Part shown: piece by piece, positions 1 through 10,697 of the stretch
How positions within the stretch are numbered: the first letter of the stretch is position 1
Layout of the letters: each line of letters starts with the position of its first letter
The notes under the pieces: model-generated
What the model saw: only the letters and a program-made list of their open reading frames with translations
The model's database searches: none
Told to the model about the DNA's origin: nothing
DNA from: Xanthomonas euroxanthea
GTDB taxonomy: Bacteria > Pseudomonadota > Gammaproteobacteria > Xanthomonadales > Xanthomonadaceae
Direction: 5' to 3'
Length of the DNA: 64,000 bases
Assembly: GCF_900476395.1 (NCBI RefSeq)
Contig: NZ_UIHB01000001.1
Location: forward strand, 502,217-566,216
Translations under genes and position numbers: made by a program

Positions 1-1
1 G

Positions 2-79
2 GTGCAGCCGCAAGGCGGCCGCGTGGCGATATCCACGCTGTTTGCACGTGCGCCAGTGGCAGTGTTGTTGACCCCCTAA
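2..79 (+). CDS. C-terminal tail of an upstream gene, possibly treY (maltooligosyl trehalose synthase)
   Basis: An open frame enters from the left edge and stops at TAA 77-79. The last residues read ...RVAISTLFARAPVAVLLTP. A basic stretch followed by a hydrophobic A/L-P-V-A-V-L-L end resembles the C-termini of maltooligosyl trehalose synthases, which often sit beside glgX in Xanthomonas. Only about 25 residues are visible, so the family call is an inference from context and could be wrong. The next gene starts 13 bp after the stop, which suggests one operon. Confidence 0.4.
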   Translation: MQPQGGRVAISTLFARAPVAVLLTP

Positions 80-92
80 GAGAACGTACGCA

Positions 93-266
93 ATGAACGA
101 CACGGAACGGCAGGCGCGGCTTCGCCAGTTGGCACAGGAGATCTGGGAGGCTGAAGGCCGCCCGGACGGCCACGCAGATCGGCACTGGGCCATGGCCGAG
201 CGCCTGGTGGATGCCGAAGAGCGCGCCGCCGAGCAGGCCGGCCCGCCGGCGAGTGCACGCCAGTAA
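93..266 (+). CDS. small DUF2934-like protein (57 aa)
   Basis: ATG at 93 to TAA 264-266 gives 57 residues beginning MNDTERQARLRQLAQEIWEAE. The R-x-L-A-x-x-I-W-E-x-E-G-x-P-x-G-x-x-x-x-H-W pattern is typical of short DUF2934 proteins, which are often found in glycogen/trehalose operons. Function is unknown. It lies between the putative treY tail and glgX, so co-transcription is likely. It is highly charged with no membrane segment. A longer antisense frame covers the same bases but looks like a high-GC shadow. Confidence 0.75.
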   Translation: MNDTERQARLRQLAQEIWEAEGRPDGHADRHWAMAERLVDAEERAAEQAGPPASARQ

Positions 267-390
267 CGGTCACTCTGTCACCTTGCATGGTTCACCCTGC
301 AGGCTGCGCCATGTCAGGGTGAGCGTGCACAGGCACGCAGGCAGCCGCATTCGCTCAGCGTTTTGAGTTCACCGTTCTCAGGAGTTACCG

Positions 391-2553
<2,163 letters not shown>

Positions 2554-2569
2554 TGGCGGGGGTGATCTG

Positions 2570-3202
2570 ATGGATGTGTTGCTGGCAGGGGCCACCGGTC
2601 TGGTCGGTAGACATGTCCTGCAACAACTCCTGGCCGATGCGCGTTGTACCGGCGTGGTGGCGATCACGCGCCGGCCGTTGTCCCAGATCCACCCCAAGCT
2701 GCGCAACCAGGTGATCGATTTCGATCGCCTGGACCACTGGACCGCACCGCGCATGGAAGCGGCCATCTGCGCCCTGGGCAGCACGATGAAACAGGCCGGC
2801 TCGCGCGAGGCGTTTTACCGCATCGACCACGATTATCCGATGGCGCTGGCACGCGCGGCCTGCGCGCAGGGCACCTCGGTATTCGTGCTGAATTCGGCCG
2901 CCGGTGCCGATGCGCACTCGCGCATCTTCTACAACCGCGTCAAGGGCGAACTGGAACGCGACCTGCGCGCGGTCGGCTTCCCCTCGCTCACCTTCGTGCG
3001 CCCCGGGCTGATCGGCGGCGAACGCGAGCAGCGGCGCACCGGCGAACACATCGGCAGCCTCGTGCTGGGCGCGCTCGGTCCGCTGCTGCCACGCCGCTTC
3101 CGCCTCAACCCGGCCGAACGCATCGCCGCCGCCATGGTGGGCGCCGCGCTGGCACCGGCGCGTGGGGAGCACAGTGTCGAGGCGGCGGAGCTGGCTGACT
3201 AA
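2570..3202 (+). CDS. NAD(P)-binding Rossmann-fold protein, TIP30/HTATIP2-like
   Basis: A 210-residue protein starting MDVLLAGATGLVGRHVLQQL, an atypical SDR dinucleotide site (G-A-T-G-L-V-G at residues 7-13). Later features are CALGSTMKQAGS, a YNRVKGE segment that fits the Y-x-x-x-K catalytic pair (about residue 123), and the SDR-type P-G-L-I-G-G turn. Length and pattern match the HTATIP2/TIP30-like oxidoreductases common in proteobacteria. The substrate is unknown. It begins 16 bp after glgX and is probably the last gene of that operon. A repeat-bearing gap follows. Confidence 0.75.
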   Translation: MDVLLAGATGLVGRHVLQQLLADARCTGVVAITRRPLSQIHPKLRNQVIDFDRLDHWTAPRMEAAICALGSTMKQAGSREAFYRIDHDYPMALARAACAQGTSVFVLNSAAGADAHSRIFYNRVKGELERDLRAVGFPSLTFVRPGLIGGEREQRRTGEHIGSLVLGALGPLLPRRFRLNPAERIAAAMVGAALAPARGEHSVEAAELAD

Positions 3203-3272
3203 GGTCGCCGTCGTTCCCGCCTCGCGGCCGCGTCGCGAGGCAAGTCAGATGGAGCGTCGGGTCGGCTGCCTC

Positions 3273-3465
3273 GCAGGAGCGCGCTGGCGCGCGATGAGGC
3301 GTTACCGATAAAGCTCCGTCGCGCGCAGGCACGCTCCTACAACTGCACGTGCAGCGAAATGGAGGGCTGGTTGTCGCCTGTCTCGTAGGAGCGCGCTGGC
3401 GCGCGATGAGGCGTTGCCGATAAAGCTCCGTCGCGCGCAGGCACGCTCGTACAGATGCATGTGCA
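3273..3465. repeat. two tandem copies of a REP-like GTAGGAGCG palindromic repeat
   Basis: The gap 3203-3500 has no gene. It contains two near-identical units, 3273-3353 and 3385-3465, offset by 112 bp. Each begins G(C/T)AGGAGCGCGCTGGCGCG, runs through ATGAGGCGTT(A/G)CCGATAAAG and ends in GGCACGCTC. The GTAGGAGCG / CGCTCCTAC ends form inverted arms as in REP/RAYT-type repeats. The two copies differ by a few bases, so one was duplicated locally or both inserted tandemly. They lie between convergent genes. Confidence 0.8.
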
Positions 3466-3500
3466 ACAGGAGGGGGGGCTTCGCTAGCACACGCACGCCG

Positions 3501-4304
3501 TTACACCCCCAACGACTGCCCGCCATCCACCGCAAGCACCTGCCCGGTGATCCAGCGTGCCTGCGGCGAGGCGAGAAACAACGCCGCATCGGCGATGTGC
3601 TGCACCTGCCCGAATCCGCCGAATGGGATGCTGTCGCGGATGCGTGCATATAGCTCCGGTTCTTCATCGCGGCGCCGGGCCCATAGCCCGTCGGGAAACT
3701 CGATCGAACCAGGTGCGATCGCGTTGACGCGGATGCGCTCGCGCGCCAGTTCGGCGGCCAGCGTGGTGGTGTAGTAATTCAGGGCCGCCTTGGCGGTGGA
3801 ATAGGCGATTGCGCGTGGCGTGGGGCGCTGCGCATTGATCGAGCTGATGTTGAGGATCACTGCCGCGTTGCTGTTGCGCAGGTACGGCAGCGCGGCGCGA
3901 TTGCAGCGCACTGCGGCCATCAGGTCGATCTCTAGGCCGGCCTGCCAGCTGGCATCGTCGTTGCCGTGTCCATAGCCGGAGGCGTTGTTGATCACCACAT
4001 CCAGGCCATCCAGCGCCTGTGCTGCGGCCTGCACGTAGGCCTCGATCTGCGCAGCATCCGACAGGTCGCAGGCGAAGGTATGGACCGGCCTGCCATGTGG
4101 TGCCAACACCTGTGCGGCCTGTGCCAGGCCATCGGCATTGCGTGCGCACAGCGAGACTTGCGCGCCGTTGCGCACGAACGCGTCGGCAATGGCCAGGCCG
4201 ATGCCACGGCTGCCGCCTGCGATCAGCACGCGTTGATCGCGCGGCGAGATTTGCGTGGGTGCTGCGGAAATGGACATGGCGGACACTCGTTCGGAAACCG
4301 ACAT
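3501..4304 (-). CDS. short-chain dehydrogenase/reductase (SDR)
   Basis: A 267-residue classical SDR: dinucleotide motif GGSRGIG (about residues 31-37), NNASG (about 106), catalytic S-S-I-N and Y-S-T-A-K (Y-x-x-x-K, about 168-172), and C-terminal GQVLAVDGGQSLGV. An N-terminal extension of about 20 residues precedes the fold, so an internal Met at residue 10 (4277) is an alternative start. The domain resembles 3-oxoacyl-ACP reductase-type enzymes, but the substrate cannot be deduced. It is convergent with the gene at 2570 and divergent from the FAD protein at 4809. Confidence 0.85.
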   Translation of the reverse strand: MSVSERVSAMSISAAPTQISPRDQRVLIAGGSRGIGLAIADAFVRNGAQVSLCARNADGLAQAAQVLAPHGRPVHTFACDLSDAAQIEAYVQAAAQALDGLDVVINNASGYGHGNDDASWQAGLEIDLMAAVRCNRAALPYLRNSNAAVILNISSINAQRPTPRAIAYSTAKAALNYYTTTLAAELARERIRVNAIAPGSIEFPDGLWARRRDEEPELYARIRDSIPFGGFGQVQHIADAALFLASPQARWITGQVLAVDGGQSLGV

Positions 4305-4808
4305 TATCGAGCAGCTCGGTCATGACGCGGTGCCCGGTGCCGTTGCAGTGTTGAATGCATCATCGCAATGTCTGCTGTCCGTTCCACTCTTCCACCGCTT
4401 CTGCCAACGAGGCGCCGGCCAGCGCGCGTAGCGGGCTGGCGATCTACTGCGCTCATCCCCAGGCGCGCGCGGCCGGTGCCCGGAATTGCCATGTGCCACG
4501 CGTACACTCAGGTTCTGAGCGCCCGTCCACACGTCCCGAGCGATTGCTCGCTACGTTTTGTCAGTCACCCTAATGGTGGTGCGCAGCACTGCGCTATGCG
4601 CCAGCTTGGAAGCCATGCACCGGCACCTGTCTGCGGTCGCGTGCGCTGTCATCTGCGTGCCACACGGTGTGCGCGCGGCTTGCGACGCAAGCCTCATCAC
4701 CAAGCATGATCAGCTCATGCGTTTTCGGTTGTTCGCTACTAACCATTTGTTTACACGCTTGCATCGCGCTGCGGGCAAAACGTGCGGGTCATTCAGTGGG
4801 AGTTGCAC
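4305..4808. other. 500-bp divergent intergenic region, no gene seen
   Basis: Open frames here lack convincing protein character and overlap each other on both strands. Promoters for the SDR on the left and the FAD protein on the right should lie here. A more AT-rich stretch near 4720-4770 is a reasonable place for the rightward promoter. No repeat or clear operator was recognised. Confidence 0.4.
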
Positions 4809-6218
4809 ATGGAAACCCATATCACCGTCATCGGTGCCGGCTTTTGCGGCACCGCGCTGGTCCGTGCACTGGCGCAGACGGCCGATGCGCAGGTGCGCAT
4901 CACCCTGGTCGGCGTGGCCGACACCTTCGGCAGCGGCATCGCCTATGGCGCCGCACGGCCGGAGCACCTGCTCAACGTGCGCGCCAAGGACCTGGGAATT
5001 GATGCGCAGGCGCCAGGCGCCTTCGCCGACACCTTGCACCTGGGCGATAGCGGGCGGCTGGAATTCCTGCCGCGGCTTGCCTATGGCGATTATCTGCGCA
5101 GCGAGCTGGATACCGCGGTCAGTGGCGCGCAGGCGTCGATCGTGCGGCTGTCGCAGGAAGCGGTAGCAGTGGAGCGTGCACGCCAGGGCTTCCGCGTATT
5201 CCTGGCCAATGGTGACGCCTTCCACAGCGACCGGGTGGTGCTGGCGGTGGGCGCATTACAGCCGCAGGCGCTGGCCGGCATCGGCCCTCGGCTGAGCGTG
5301 CATCCGCGCTATATCGGCTGGCCGTGGCAGGGCGATGCCCTGGCGCGCCTGGCGCCGGACGACGACGTGCTGATCGTCGGCACCGGGCTGACCATGGTGG
5401 ACGTGGCATTGACCCTGCACACGCGCGGGCATCGCGGTCGCCTGCTGGCGATTTCGCGGCGCGGCCTGGCGCCGCAGGCGCATCTGCGCCAGCCGGGCGC
5501 GGCGCTGGAGTTGCCGCCGCATCTGCAGCGCGCACTCAAGGATGCCGACCTGCGCGGCCTGCTGCGCGGCGTGCGCCAGCTGAGCGCCGTGGTCGACGAC
5601 TGGCGACGCGTGGTGGATGCCTTGCGCCCGCATCTGCAACCGCTGTGGCAGCGGCTGGAATTGTCGCAGCGTGCGCGCTTCCTGCGCCATCTGCGCCCGT
5701 ATTGGGAAGTGGCGCGGCATCGGGTTGCGCCGGGCGCGGCGGAACAGCTGGCGCAATTGCAGGAATCGGGGCAGCTGCAGATCGTTGCAGCGCGGCTGCT
5801 GCGTGCGCGTTGGGTGCCCGATGGTGTGGAGGCGGTGATCCGCCCGCGTGGATCGGCCGACGCGCAGACCGCTCATTACGATGCGGTGATCCGCGCCACA
5901 GGGTTGGATACCGATATCGACCGCACCAGTGACCCGCTGATCGCCGGCATGCGCGAAGCCGGGCTGCTGCGTGCCGACCCGCTGGGCCTGGGCGTGGACA
6001 CTGATGCGCAACTGCGCGTGCGCGACGGTGCCGGGCAGATCGTGCCGGGGCTGTATTGCGTGGGCCCGCTGCTGCGTGGGCGCTACTGGGAAATCACTGC
6101 CGTGCCGGAGTTGCGCGTGGCCACGCGCGCCCTGGCAGAACGTCTGTTGCTGGGGGCGATGCCGGCGTTACAGCCAGAGCCGGAACAGGTGCCGCGCGAG
6201 GTCAATGGGCGTTTGTAG
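4809..6218 (+). CDS. FAD/NAD(P)-binding oxidoreductase (PF13454-type)
   Basis: 469 residues from the ATG at 4809, chosen because GGGAG lies at 4798-4802, 6 bp upstream; the longer frame from 4782 lacks this. The N-terminus METHITVIGAGFCGTALVRA is a Rossmann FAD site (GxGxxG). It is followed by a second dinucleotide-like segment VLIVGTGLTMVD (about residues 187-198) and a C-terminal ATGLD...GLYCVGPLLRG motif typical of FAD-dependent proteins annotated as FAD/NAD(P)-binding or HI0933-like. Substrate and pathway are unknown. The gene stands alone. Confidence 0.8.
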   Translation: METHITVIGAGFCGTALVRALAQTADAQVRITLVGVADTFGSGIAYGAARPEHLLNVRAKDLGIDAQAPGAFADTLHLGDSGRLEFLPRLAYGDYLRSELDTAVSGAQASIVRLSQEAVAVERARQGFRVFLANGDAFHSDRVVLAVGALQPQALAGIGPRLSVHPRYIGWPWQGDALARLAPDDDVLIVGTGLTMVDVALTLHTRGHRGRLLAISRRGLAPQAHLRQPGAALELPPHLQRALKDADLRGLLRGVRQLSAVVDDWRRVVDALRPHLQPLWQRLELSQRARFLRHLRPYWEVARHRVAPGAAEQLAQLQESGQLQIVAARLLRARWVPDGVEAVIRPRGSADAQTAHYDAVIRATGLDTDIDRTSDPLIAGMREAGLLRADPLGLGVDTDAQLRVRDGAGQIVPGLYCVGPLLRGRYWEITAVPELRVATRALAERLLLGAMPALQPEPEQVPREVNGRL

Positions 6219-6723
6219 CGAGATGTGCGTTCATTCCGACGTTTTTACGGACGGCCGGGCGTTGAAGCTTCGACGATCGCGGGTTCTAGCCCTTCTCGCA
6301 TCGGGAGAAGGTGGCGCGCCCGCGCAGCCTCGTGTGGTTAGAGGATTCTCTGAAAAAGGTCATTCCGGTCGACGCGCCAGCCGTAGGAGCGGACCTGGCC
6401 GCGACTGGGGCGTGACCGGCACCCCGCGCAGCGCGTTACGCGTGCATCGGACACTTGCGTGATGCGCATACCGTCTGCCGTGTGCCGTCTTTCCCCTGTC
6501 ATTTTTTCTGGCGCGGAAGACGCCCGATCACGCTGCAAGCAGCCTCTGCGCGCACGGGCATAGCCCGCATCCGGCAATTGCGTGCGGGCTTCGCCAAACA
6601 GCGCAATCATGCCGCGTGATGCGTAGCGCAGCGCAGCGGTGCAGACAGGACTAGGTCATGGTGATCGCCCTGGGCCGATGACCGTCCAGGGCGTTTGATT
6701 CCCCCGTCCGCCTGGAGTTCGCC
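6219..6723. repeat. intergenic region with two Xanthomonas-type repeat fragments
   Basis: No gene is seen. 6289-6318 reads as a CCCTTCTCGC...GGGAGAAGG hairpin of the same family as the copy inside the E2 gene near 19972. At about 6382 a GTAGGAGCGGACCTGG segment matches the REP-like family at 3273-3465. Short frames here are low-complexity shadows. Confidence 0.6.
6666..6693. promoter_or_regulatory. hairpin upstream of virK
   Basis: Perfect 8-bp arms CGCCCTGG (6666-6673) and CCAGGGCG (6686-6693) surround a 12-base loop, 30 bp before the virK start. No T-run follows, so it could be an mRNA 5' structure or a protein site rather than a terminator. The role is not known. Confidence 0.4.
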
Positions 6724-7155
6724 ATGCCCCGTCTTGCTCCCGCCACCTTGCTCGCCACGCTGTGCGCCTGTGCGCTGCCCGCCTGGGCCAGCGAATCGCT
6801 CAATACCCGTGCTGAAGTGCTCGCAGCCCTGGAATCCGGCTACGACGTCAGCCTGACCACCGACCTTGGCCGCTGCACACCCGAAGAAGGCACGCCCGTC
6901 ACGCAGACCCGTGGCGGCCGCCATATCGAGGCGTACCGCATCACCGAAGACGGCACCGCCGCGTTCTCCGGTTCGCACTTCACCGTGGCCAACGACGGCA
7001 AGCCGATCCAGCAGTTCATGCGCTACCAACTGCGCCCGGATGGCAGTGTGCGTTTCACCACCTACATGTACGACCTGCCGGGCCTGCAGCAACGTGGGCC
7101 GGTGCTGGCGTATCAATGCACGATCAATCAAGGCATCCGCTTCCACGCCGATTGA
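6724..7155 (+). CDS. virK: VirK-family periplasmic protein
   Basis: A 143-residue protein with a cleavable signal peptide (PRLAPATLLATLCACALPAWA, cut about residue 21). The mature part begins ESLNTRAEVLAALESGYDV and continues TTDLGRCTPEEGT, the pattern of the VirK family first described in Agrobacterium and common in plant pathogens. Two mature-region cysteines (in GRCTPEEG and near the end in AYQCTIN) could form a disulfide. It is likely periplasmic, possibly linked to host-induced physiology, but the biochemical role is unknown. CTGGAG lies just before the start. It is monocistronic and convergent with the efflux outer-membrane gene. Confidence 0.8.
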   Translation: MPRLAPATLLATLCACALPAWASESLNTRAEVLAALESGYDVSLTTDLGRCTPEEGTPVTQTRGGRHIEAYRITEDGTAAFSGSHFTVANDGKPIQQFMRYQLRPDGSVRFTTYMYDLPGLQQRGPVLAYQCTINQGIRFHAD

Positions 7156-7243
7156 GCGCGCTGCACCGTGACGGCTGCAGGCTGCAGTGCAGCGCCATCG
7201 CGTTGCCCTGCTGCCTGCAGCGGTCGGGCCGCGTGCCGATGCC

Positions 7244-7271
7244 ATGCAATCGCCGCGGCTGGCGATTGCAT
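7244..7271. terminator. hairpin between convergent virK and the efflux outer-membrane gene
   Basis: Perfect 11-bp arms ATGCAATCGCC and GGCGATTGCAT flank a 6-base loop GCGGCT, midway between the two converging stop codons. No strong U-run is present on either strand, so intrinsic termination is plausible but unproven. Confidence 0.55.
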
Positions 7272-7294
7272 GCTCGGGTCTTGCCTGGGTCACG

Positions 7295-8767
7295 TCACCG
7301 CGGTGACGACTGCTGTACTGCCACCGCCTCGGCGGCGCTGGATTGCCAGCCTCCGCCCAGCGCCCTGAAGGTGGCCACTGCGCTGCGCGCTGCATCCGTG
7401 CGCGCCTGCACCTGCGCATCGGACGCGCGCAGCAGCGTGTCGTCGGCATTCAGCACTTCGATCAGGCTGACCGCGCCTTTCTTATAGGCCAGGGCCGAGG
7501 CGCCACGCGCCTTGCCGAGCGCCTCCACTCCCTGCGACAGCACCGCGGCCTGCTGCTCGCGCTTGACCAGCGCGATGAATGCATTTTCGACGTCCTCGGT
7601 GGCGCGCAGGACCGCCAGGCGATACGCCGCCAGTTGCTCGGCTTCCTGACCCTTGGCCTGGGCGATCTGCGCATTGATGCGGCCGAAGTCGAACAGCCGC
7701 CAGCGCAGCCCCAGCACACCGGACGACTGCGCGGCATCGCCGGTGAACAGGTTGCCGCCGGAGATGGCCGTGGCGCTGCCGAGCAGGCCGCTGAGCGAGA
7801 ACTTGGGGTAGTACTCGCTCATCGCCACGCCGATGCGCGCGTTCGACGCTGCCAGCCTGCGTTCGGCGGCGATCAGATCGGGGCGGCGGCGCAGCAGGTC
7901 GCCGGGCGTGCCTGTGGCGGCGATCTGCGGTGCAAGCGGAATCGGCTTGGTGGCGGCCAGTTCCGCGCGGTGCGTGCCGGGCGGCACACCCAACATCACG
8001 TCCAGGGCGTTCATCGCCGCGACCAGGCCACTTTCGATGCCGGGCACCGACGCCTGCGCCTGCGCAAGCGCGCCTTGCGCCTGGTGGAGTTGCAGCTCGG
8101 GCGCCAGTCCCTTGCCATGCAGCAGCGTCACCATCGACACCAGCCCCTGCTGGGTGGCGACCTGGCGCTGGGCCACCTCCAGCCGGGCCTGCAGGCCGCG
8201 GATGCTGATGTAGATATCGGCGGTCTGCGCCGCCACCGCCAGGCGGGTGGCGGCGGCACCGGCTTCGCTGGCCTGGTAGTCGGCCAGGGCGGCCTGGCGG
8301 CCGCGACGCAGGCCGCCGAACAGATCCAGTTCCCAGCTCGCGCCCAGGTTGGCTTCGTAGGTGCTGGCATAGCGGTCGAAGTTGGGCGTGCTGCTGAGCA
8401 CCTGGCCAAGCGGCGTTTCCAGCGACTGGTAGGCGCGGGCCGCGTTGCCGCTGATGTTGCCCGAAGGCAGCAGCGCGGCGGTGGCGGCAGTCAGCCCGGC
8501 GCGGGCCTGGGTGACGCGTGCGGTGGCCTGGGCCAGGTCCAGGTTCTGCGCCAGCGCCTGGGTGACGTAGCGGCTCAGGTCCGGGTCGTTGAAGCCGGTC
8601 CACCAGGTGGCCAGGTCGGCCTGCACGGTGGCCTGGCGTTCAGCCACGGCGGCCTGGCCAAGGTAGCGATCCGGCACGGGCGCGTCCGGGCGGGCGTAGT
8701 CGGGGCCGACCGCACAACCTGCGGCGAGGCTGGCGGCAATAAGCGCTGCAAGGGTGCGGAGTGGCAT
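7295..8767 (-). CDS. RND efflux outer-membrane lipoprotein, NodT family
   Basis: 490 residues from the ATG at 8767. The upstream Met at 8818 is rejected because the lipoprotein signal MPLRTLAALIAASLAAGC starts at 8767, with lipobox L-A-A-G-C. The mature protein starts CAVGPDYARPDAPVP, the standard NodT/OprM opening. Two TolC repeats follow with long coiled coils and the L(R)RRPDL motif (about residue 310). It forms the trimeric outer-membrane channel for the RND pump. It is divergent from tetR, with an inverted-repeat operator between them, so this channel gene and the pump genes are probably co-regulated. Confidence 0.93.
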   Translation of the reverse strand: MPLRTLAALIAASLAAGCAVGPDYARPDAPVPDRYLGQAAVAERQATVQADLATWWTGFNDPDLSRYVTQALAQNLDLAQATARVTQARAGLTAATAALLPSGNISGNAARAYQSLETPLGQVLSSTPNFDRYASTYEANLGASWELDLFGGLRRGRQAALADYQASEAGAAATRLAVAAQTADIYISIRGLQARLEVAQRQVATQQGLVSMVTLLHGKGLAPELQLHQAQGALAQAQASVPGIESGLVAAMNALDVMLGVPPGTHRAELAATKPIPLAPQIAATGTPGDLLRRRPDLIAAERRLAASNARIGVAMSEYYPKFSLSGLLGSATAISGGNLFTGDAAQSSGVLGLRWRLFDFGRINAQIAQAKGQEAEQLAAYRLAVLRATEDVENAFIALVKREQQAAVLSQGVEALGKARGASALAYKKGAVSLIEVLNADDTLLRASDAQVQARTDAARSAVATFRALGGGWQSSAAEAVAVQQSSPR

Positions 8768-8793
8768 GAGGAGACCAAAATGGCGAAACGGTG

Positions 8794-8819
8794 AGTGACT
8801 GTAATACGAAATGGTCACT
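8794..8819. promoter_or_regulatory. candidate TetR operator 1 (GTGAC-N14-GTCAC)
   Basis: Inverted repeat AGTGAC (8794-8799) and GTCACT (8814-8819) with 14 bases between, in the short divergent region between the outer-membrane gene and tetR. The same half-sites with the same 14-base spacing recur at 9481-9504 before the adaptor gene. This strongly suggests one regulator binding both promoters. Confidence 0.7.
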
Positions 8820-8855
8820 TTTGTAAGTCGGGGACGACAGCGCTAAGCTGTCCAA

Positions 8856-9473
8856 ATGAACAAAGCATCCAGTTACCCAGTTGCGGGCCGGGGCCCGGTC
8901 GATCACGACGTGCGCGACCAGATCGTGGCCGCAGCAGCCGACCACTTCAGTCGCTATGGCTACGAAAAGACCGCCGTGTCCGATCTGGCAAAGGAGATTG
9001 GATTCTCCAAGGCCTACATCTACAAGTTCTTCGCCTCAAAGCAGGCCATCGGCGAAGTCATCTGTGGCCAGTGCCTGCAGGAAATCAAGCTCGAGACGGC
9101 CGCGGCCGTTGCCCAGGCAACGACGCCGCAGGAGAAATTACGCAGTCTTTTCAAGGTGGTAGTCAACGAAAGCCTGCGCCTGCACGCACGCGGACCGAAG
9201 CTGTACGAGATTGCCACGTCTGCCTCGATCGAGCGGTGGCCCACGGTCCTCGTCTACGAAGCGCAGCTGCAGGCGCTGCTGCAGGAGATCCTGGTGGAGG
9301 GGCGTCTGAGTGGTGACTTCGAGCGAAAGACGCCGCTGGACGAGGCGAGCCGGGCGATCTACCTGATGATGCGGCCATACATCAATCCGCTGCTACTGCA
9401 GCACAGCCTGGAGTACGCCGAAGAGGTCCCGGCGCTGTTGTCGAGTCTGGTACTGCGCAGTCTGGCGCCATAG
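8856..9473 (+). CDS. TetR-family transcriptional repressor of the RND efflux locus
   Basis: 205 residues. The N-terminal helix-turn-helix is typical of TetR: IVAAAADHFSRYGYEKT then VSDLAKEIGFSKAYIYKFF (about residues 27-66). The C-terminal ligand domain is divergent, so the inducer is unknown. The gene sits between the divergent outer-membrane gene and the adaptor/pump genes, with matching GTGAC-N14-GTCAC palindromes on each side. The likely role is repression of its own gene, the channel and the pump, with relief by a pump substrate. Confidence 0.9.
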   Translation: MNKASSYPVAGRGPVDHDVRDQIVAAAADHFSRYGYEKTAVSDLAKEIGFSKAYIYKFFASKQAIGEVICGQCLQEIKLETAAAVAQATTPQEKLRSLFKVVVNESLRLHARGPKLYEIATSASIERWPTVLVYEAQLQALLQEILVEGRLSGDFERKTPLDEASRAIYLMMRPYINPLLLQHSLEYAEEVPALLSSLVLRSLAP

Positions 9474-9478
9474 TTCGT

Positions 9479-9506
9479 TTGTGACTATTGACTGATTTGG
9501 TCACAA
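9479..9506. promoter_or_regulatory. candidate TetR operator 2 (GTGAC-N14-GTCAC)
   Basis: TTGTGAC (9479-9485) pairs with GTCACAA (9500-9506). The inner GTGAC and GTCAC are 14 bases apart, exactly as in operator 1, and the base run before the right half-site is also similar (GATTTG versus GAAATG). It lies 43 bp before the adaptor start. Confidence 0.7.
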
Positions 9507-9548
9507 GTCTCAAGATGCGAGCCATCAACAGCTCGCTTTGAGACGACC

Positions 9549-10697
9549 ATGCTGCCGCGCCTCCCGATTCCCTTCGCCCTTCTGTGTGTTCTGCTGCTGG
9601 CGCTGAGCGCCTGCGGAGGCAATGCTCCTGCTGACCCGCGGACCGCCGCGCCGCTGGTCCGGGTGGCCACTGTCGCGTACGCCGACGCAGGCGCGCGCAG
9701 TTTCTCCGGCACCGTCGCCGCGCGGGTGCAGAGCGACCTGGGCTTCCGCGTCGCCGGCAAGGTATCCGAGCGGCTGGTCGATGCCGGCCAGCGCGTCAAG
9801 CGTGGGCAGCCGCTGATGCGCATCGACCCGGTGGACCTGCAACTGGCCGCGCGTGCGCAGCAGGATGCGGTGGCCGCTGCCCGCGCCCGTGCCCTGCAGA
9901 CCGCCGAAGATGAAGCCCGTTATCGCGACCTGCGCGGCACCGGCGCCATCTCTGCCTCGGCCTACGACGAGATCAAGGCGGCCGCCGATGCGGCCAAGGC
10001 GCAGCTGAGCGCCGCCCAGGCCCAGGCCGCTGTCGCGCGCAATGCCAATCGCTATACCGACCTGCTGGCCGATGCCGACGGGGTGGTGATGGAGACCCTG
10101 GTCGAGCCGGGCCAGGTGGTTGCTGCCGGGCAGCCGGTGGTGCGCCTGGCGCATGCCGGGCCGCGCGAGGCGGTGATCCAGTTGCCGGAAACCCTGCGCC
10201 CGCAGGTTGGCTCGGTGGCCCAGGCCACCTTGTTCGGCAACGCCGCGGTCAGCGTGCCGGCCACCTTGCGCCAGCTCTCCGAGAGCGCAGACCGGCTCAC
10301 CCGCACCTTCGAGGCGCGGTACGTGCTCAACGGCGCGCTGGCGCAGGCACCGCTGGGCACCACCGTCAGCGTCCGCGTGCCTGCCGGCACCGCCACCGGC
10401 ACCCAGGCCGGCCTGCAGGTCCCGCTGGCCGCGGTGTTCGATGCCGGCAAGGGGCCAGGCGTGTGGGTCATCGCCGGCAACCCGACCCGGGTGAGCTGGC
10501 GGCCGGTGACGGTGCTGGGCCTGGACGATGACCATGCCAATGTCGCCGGCAAGCTGGGGCGTGGCGAGCGCATCGTCGCGCTGGGCGCGCACCTGTTGCG
10601 CGACGGCGAGCGGGTGCGGGTCGCCAACACGATCGCGCCTGCCAATGGCAGCGCGACCGGCGCCAAAACCGCGTCCACGGCAGGAGCGCAGCCGTGA
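9549..10697 (+). CDS. RND efflux periplasmic adaptor lipoprotein (MFP family)
   Basis: 382 residues beginning MLPRLPIPFALLCVLLLALSAC, a lipoprotein signal with lipobox L-S-A-C (about residue 22). The mature part has the lipoyl/barrel-sandwich start (RVATVAYADAGARSFSGTV), a coiled-coil hairpin (about 95-165) and the second lipoyl half (DADGVVMETLVEPGQVVAAGQPV, about 177-199), as in AcrA/MexA-type adaptors. It bridges the inner-membrane pump and the NodT channel. Its stop overlaps the GTG start of the pump by 4 bp (GTGA), so translation is coupled. The candidate TetR operator lies directly upstream. Confidence 0.92.
   Translation: MLPRLPIPFALLCVLLLALSACGGNAPADPRTAAPLVRVATVAYADAGARSFSGTVAARVQSDLGFRVAGKVSERLVDAGQRVKRGQPLMRIDPVDLQLAARAQQDAVAAARARALQTAEDEARYRDLRGTGAISASAYDEIKAAADAAKAQLSAAQAQAAVARNANRYTDLLADADGVVMETLVEPGQVVAAGQPVVRLAHAGPREAVIQLPETLRPQVGSVAQATLFGNAAVSVPATLRQLSESADRLTRTFEARYVLNGALAQAPLGTTVSVRVPAGTATGTQAGLQVPLAAVFDAGKGPGVWVIAGNPTRVSWRPVTVLGLDDDHANVAGKLGRGERIVALGAHLLRDGERVRVANTIAPANGSATGAKTASTAGAQP

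Noticed and set aside
6718..6722. TTCGC near the virK start as a PIP half-site
   Set aside because: No second TTCGC at 15 bases and no -10 motif; it lies at the start codon.
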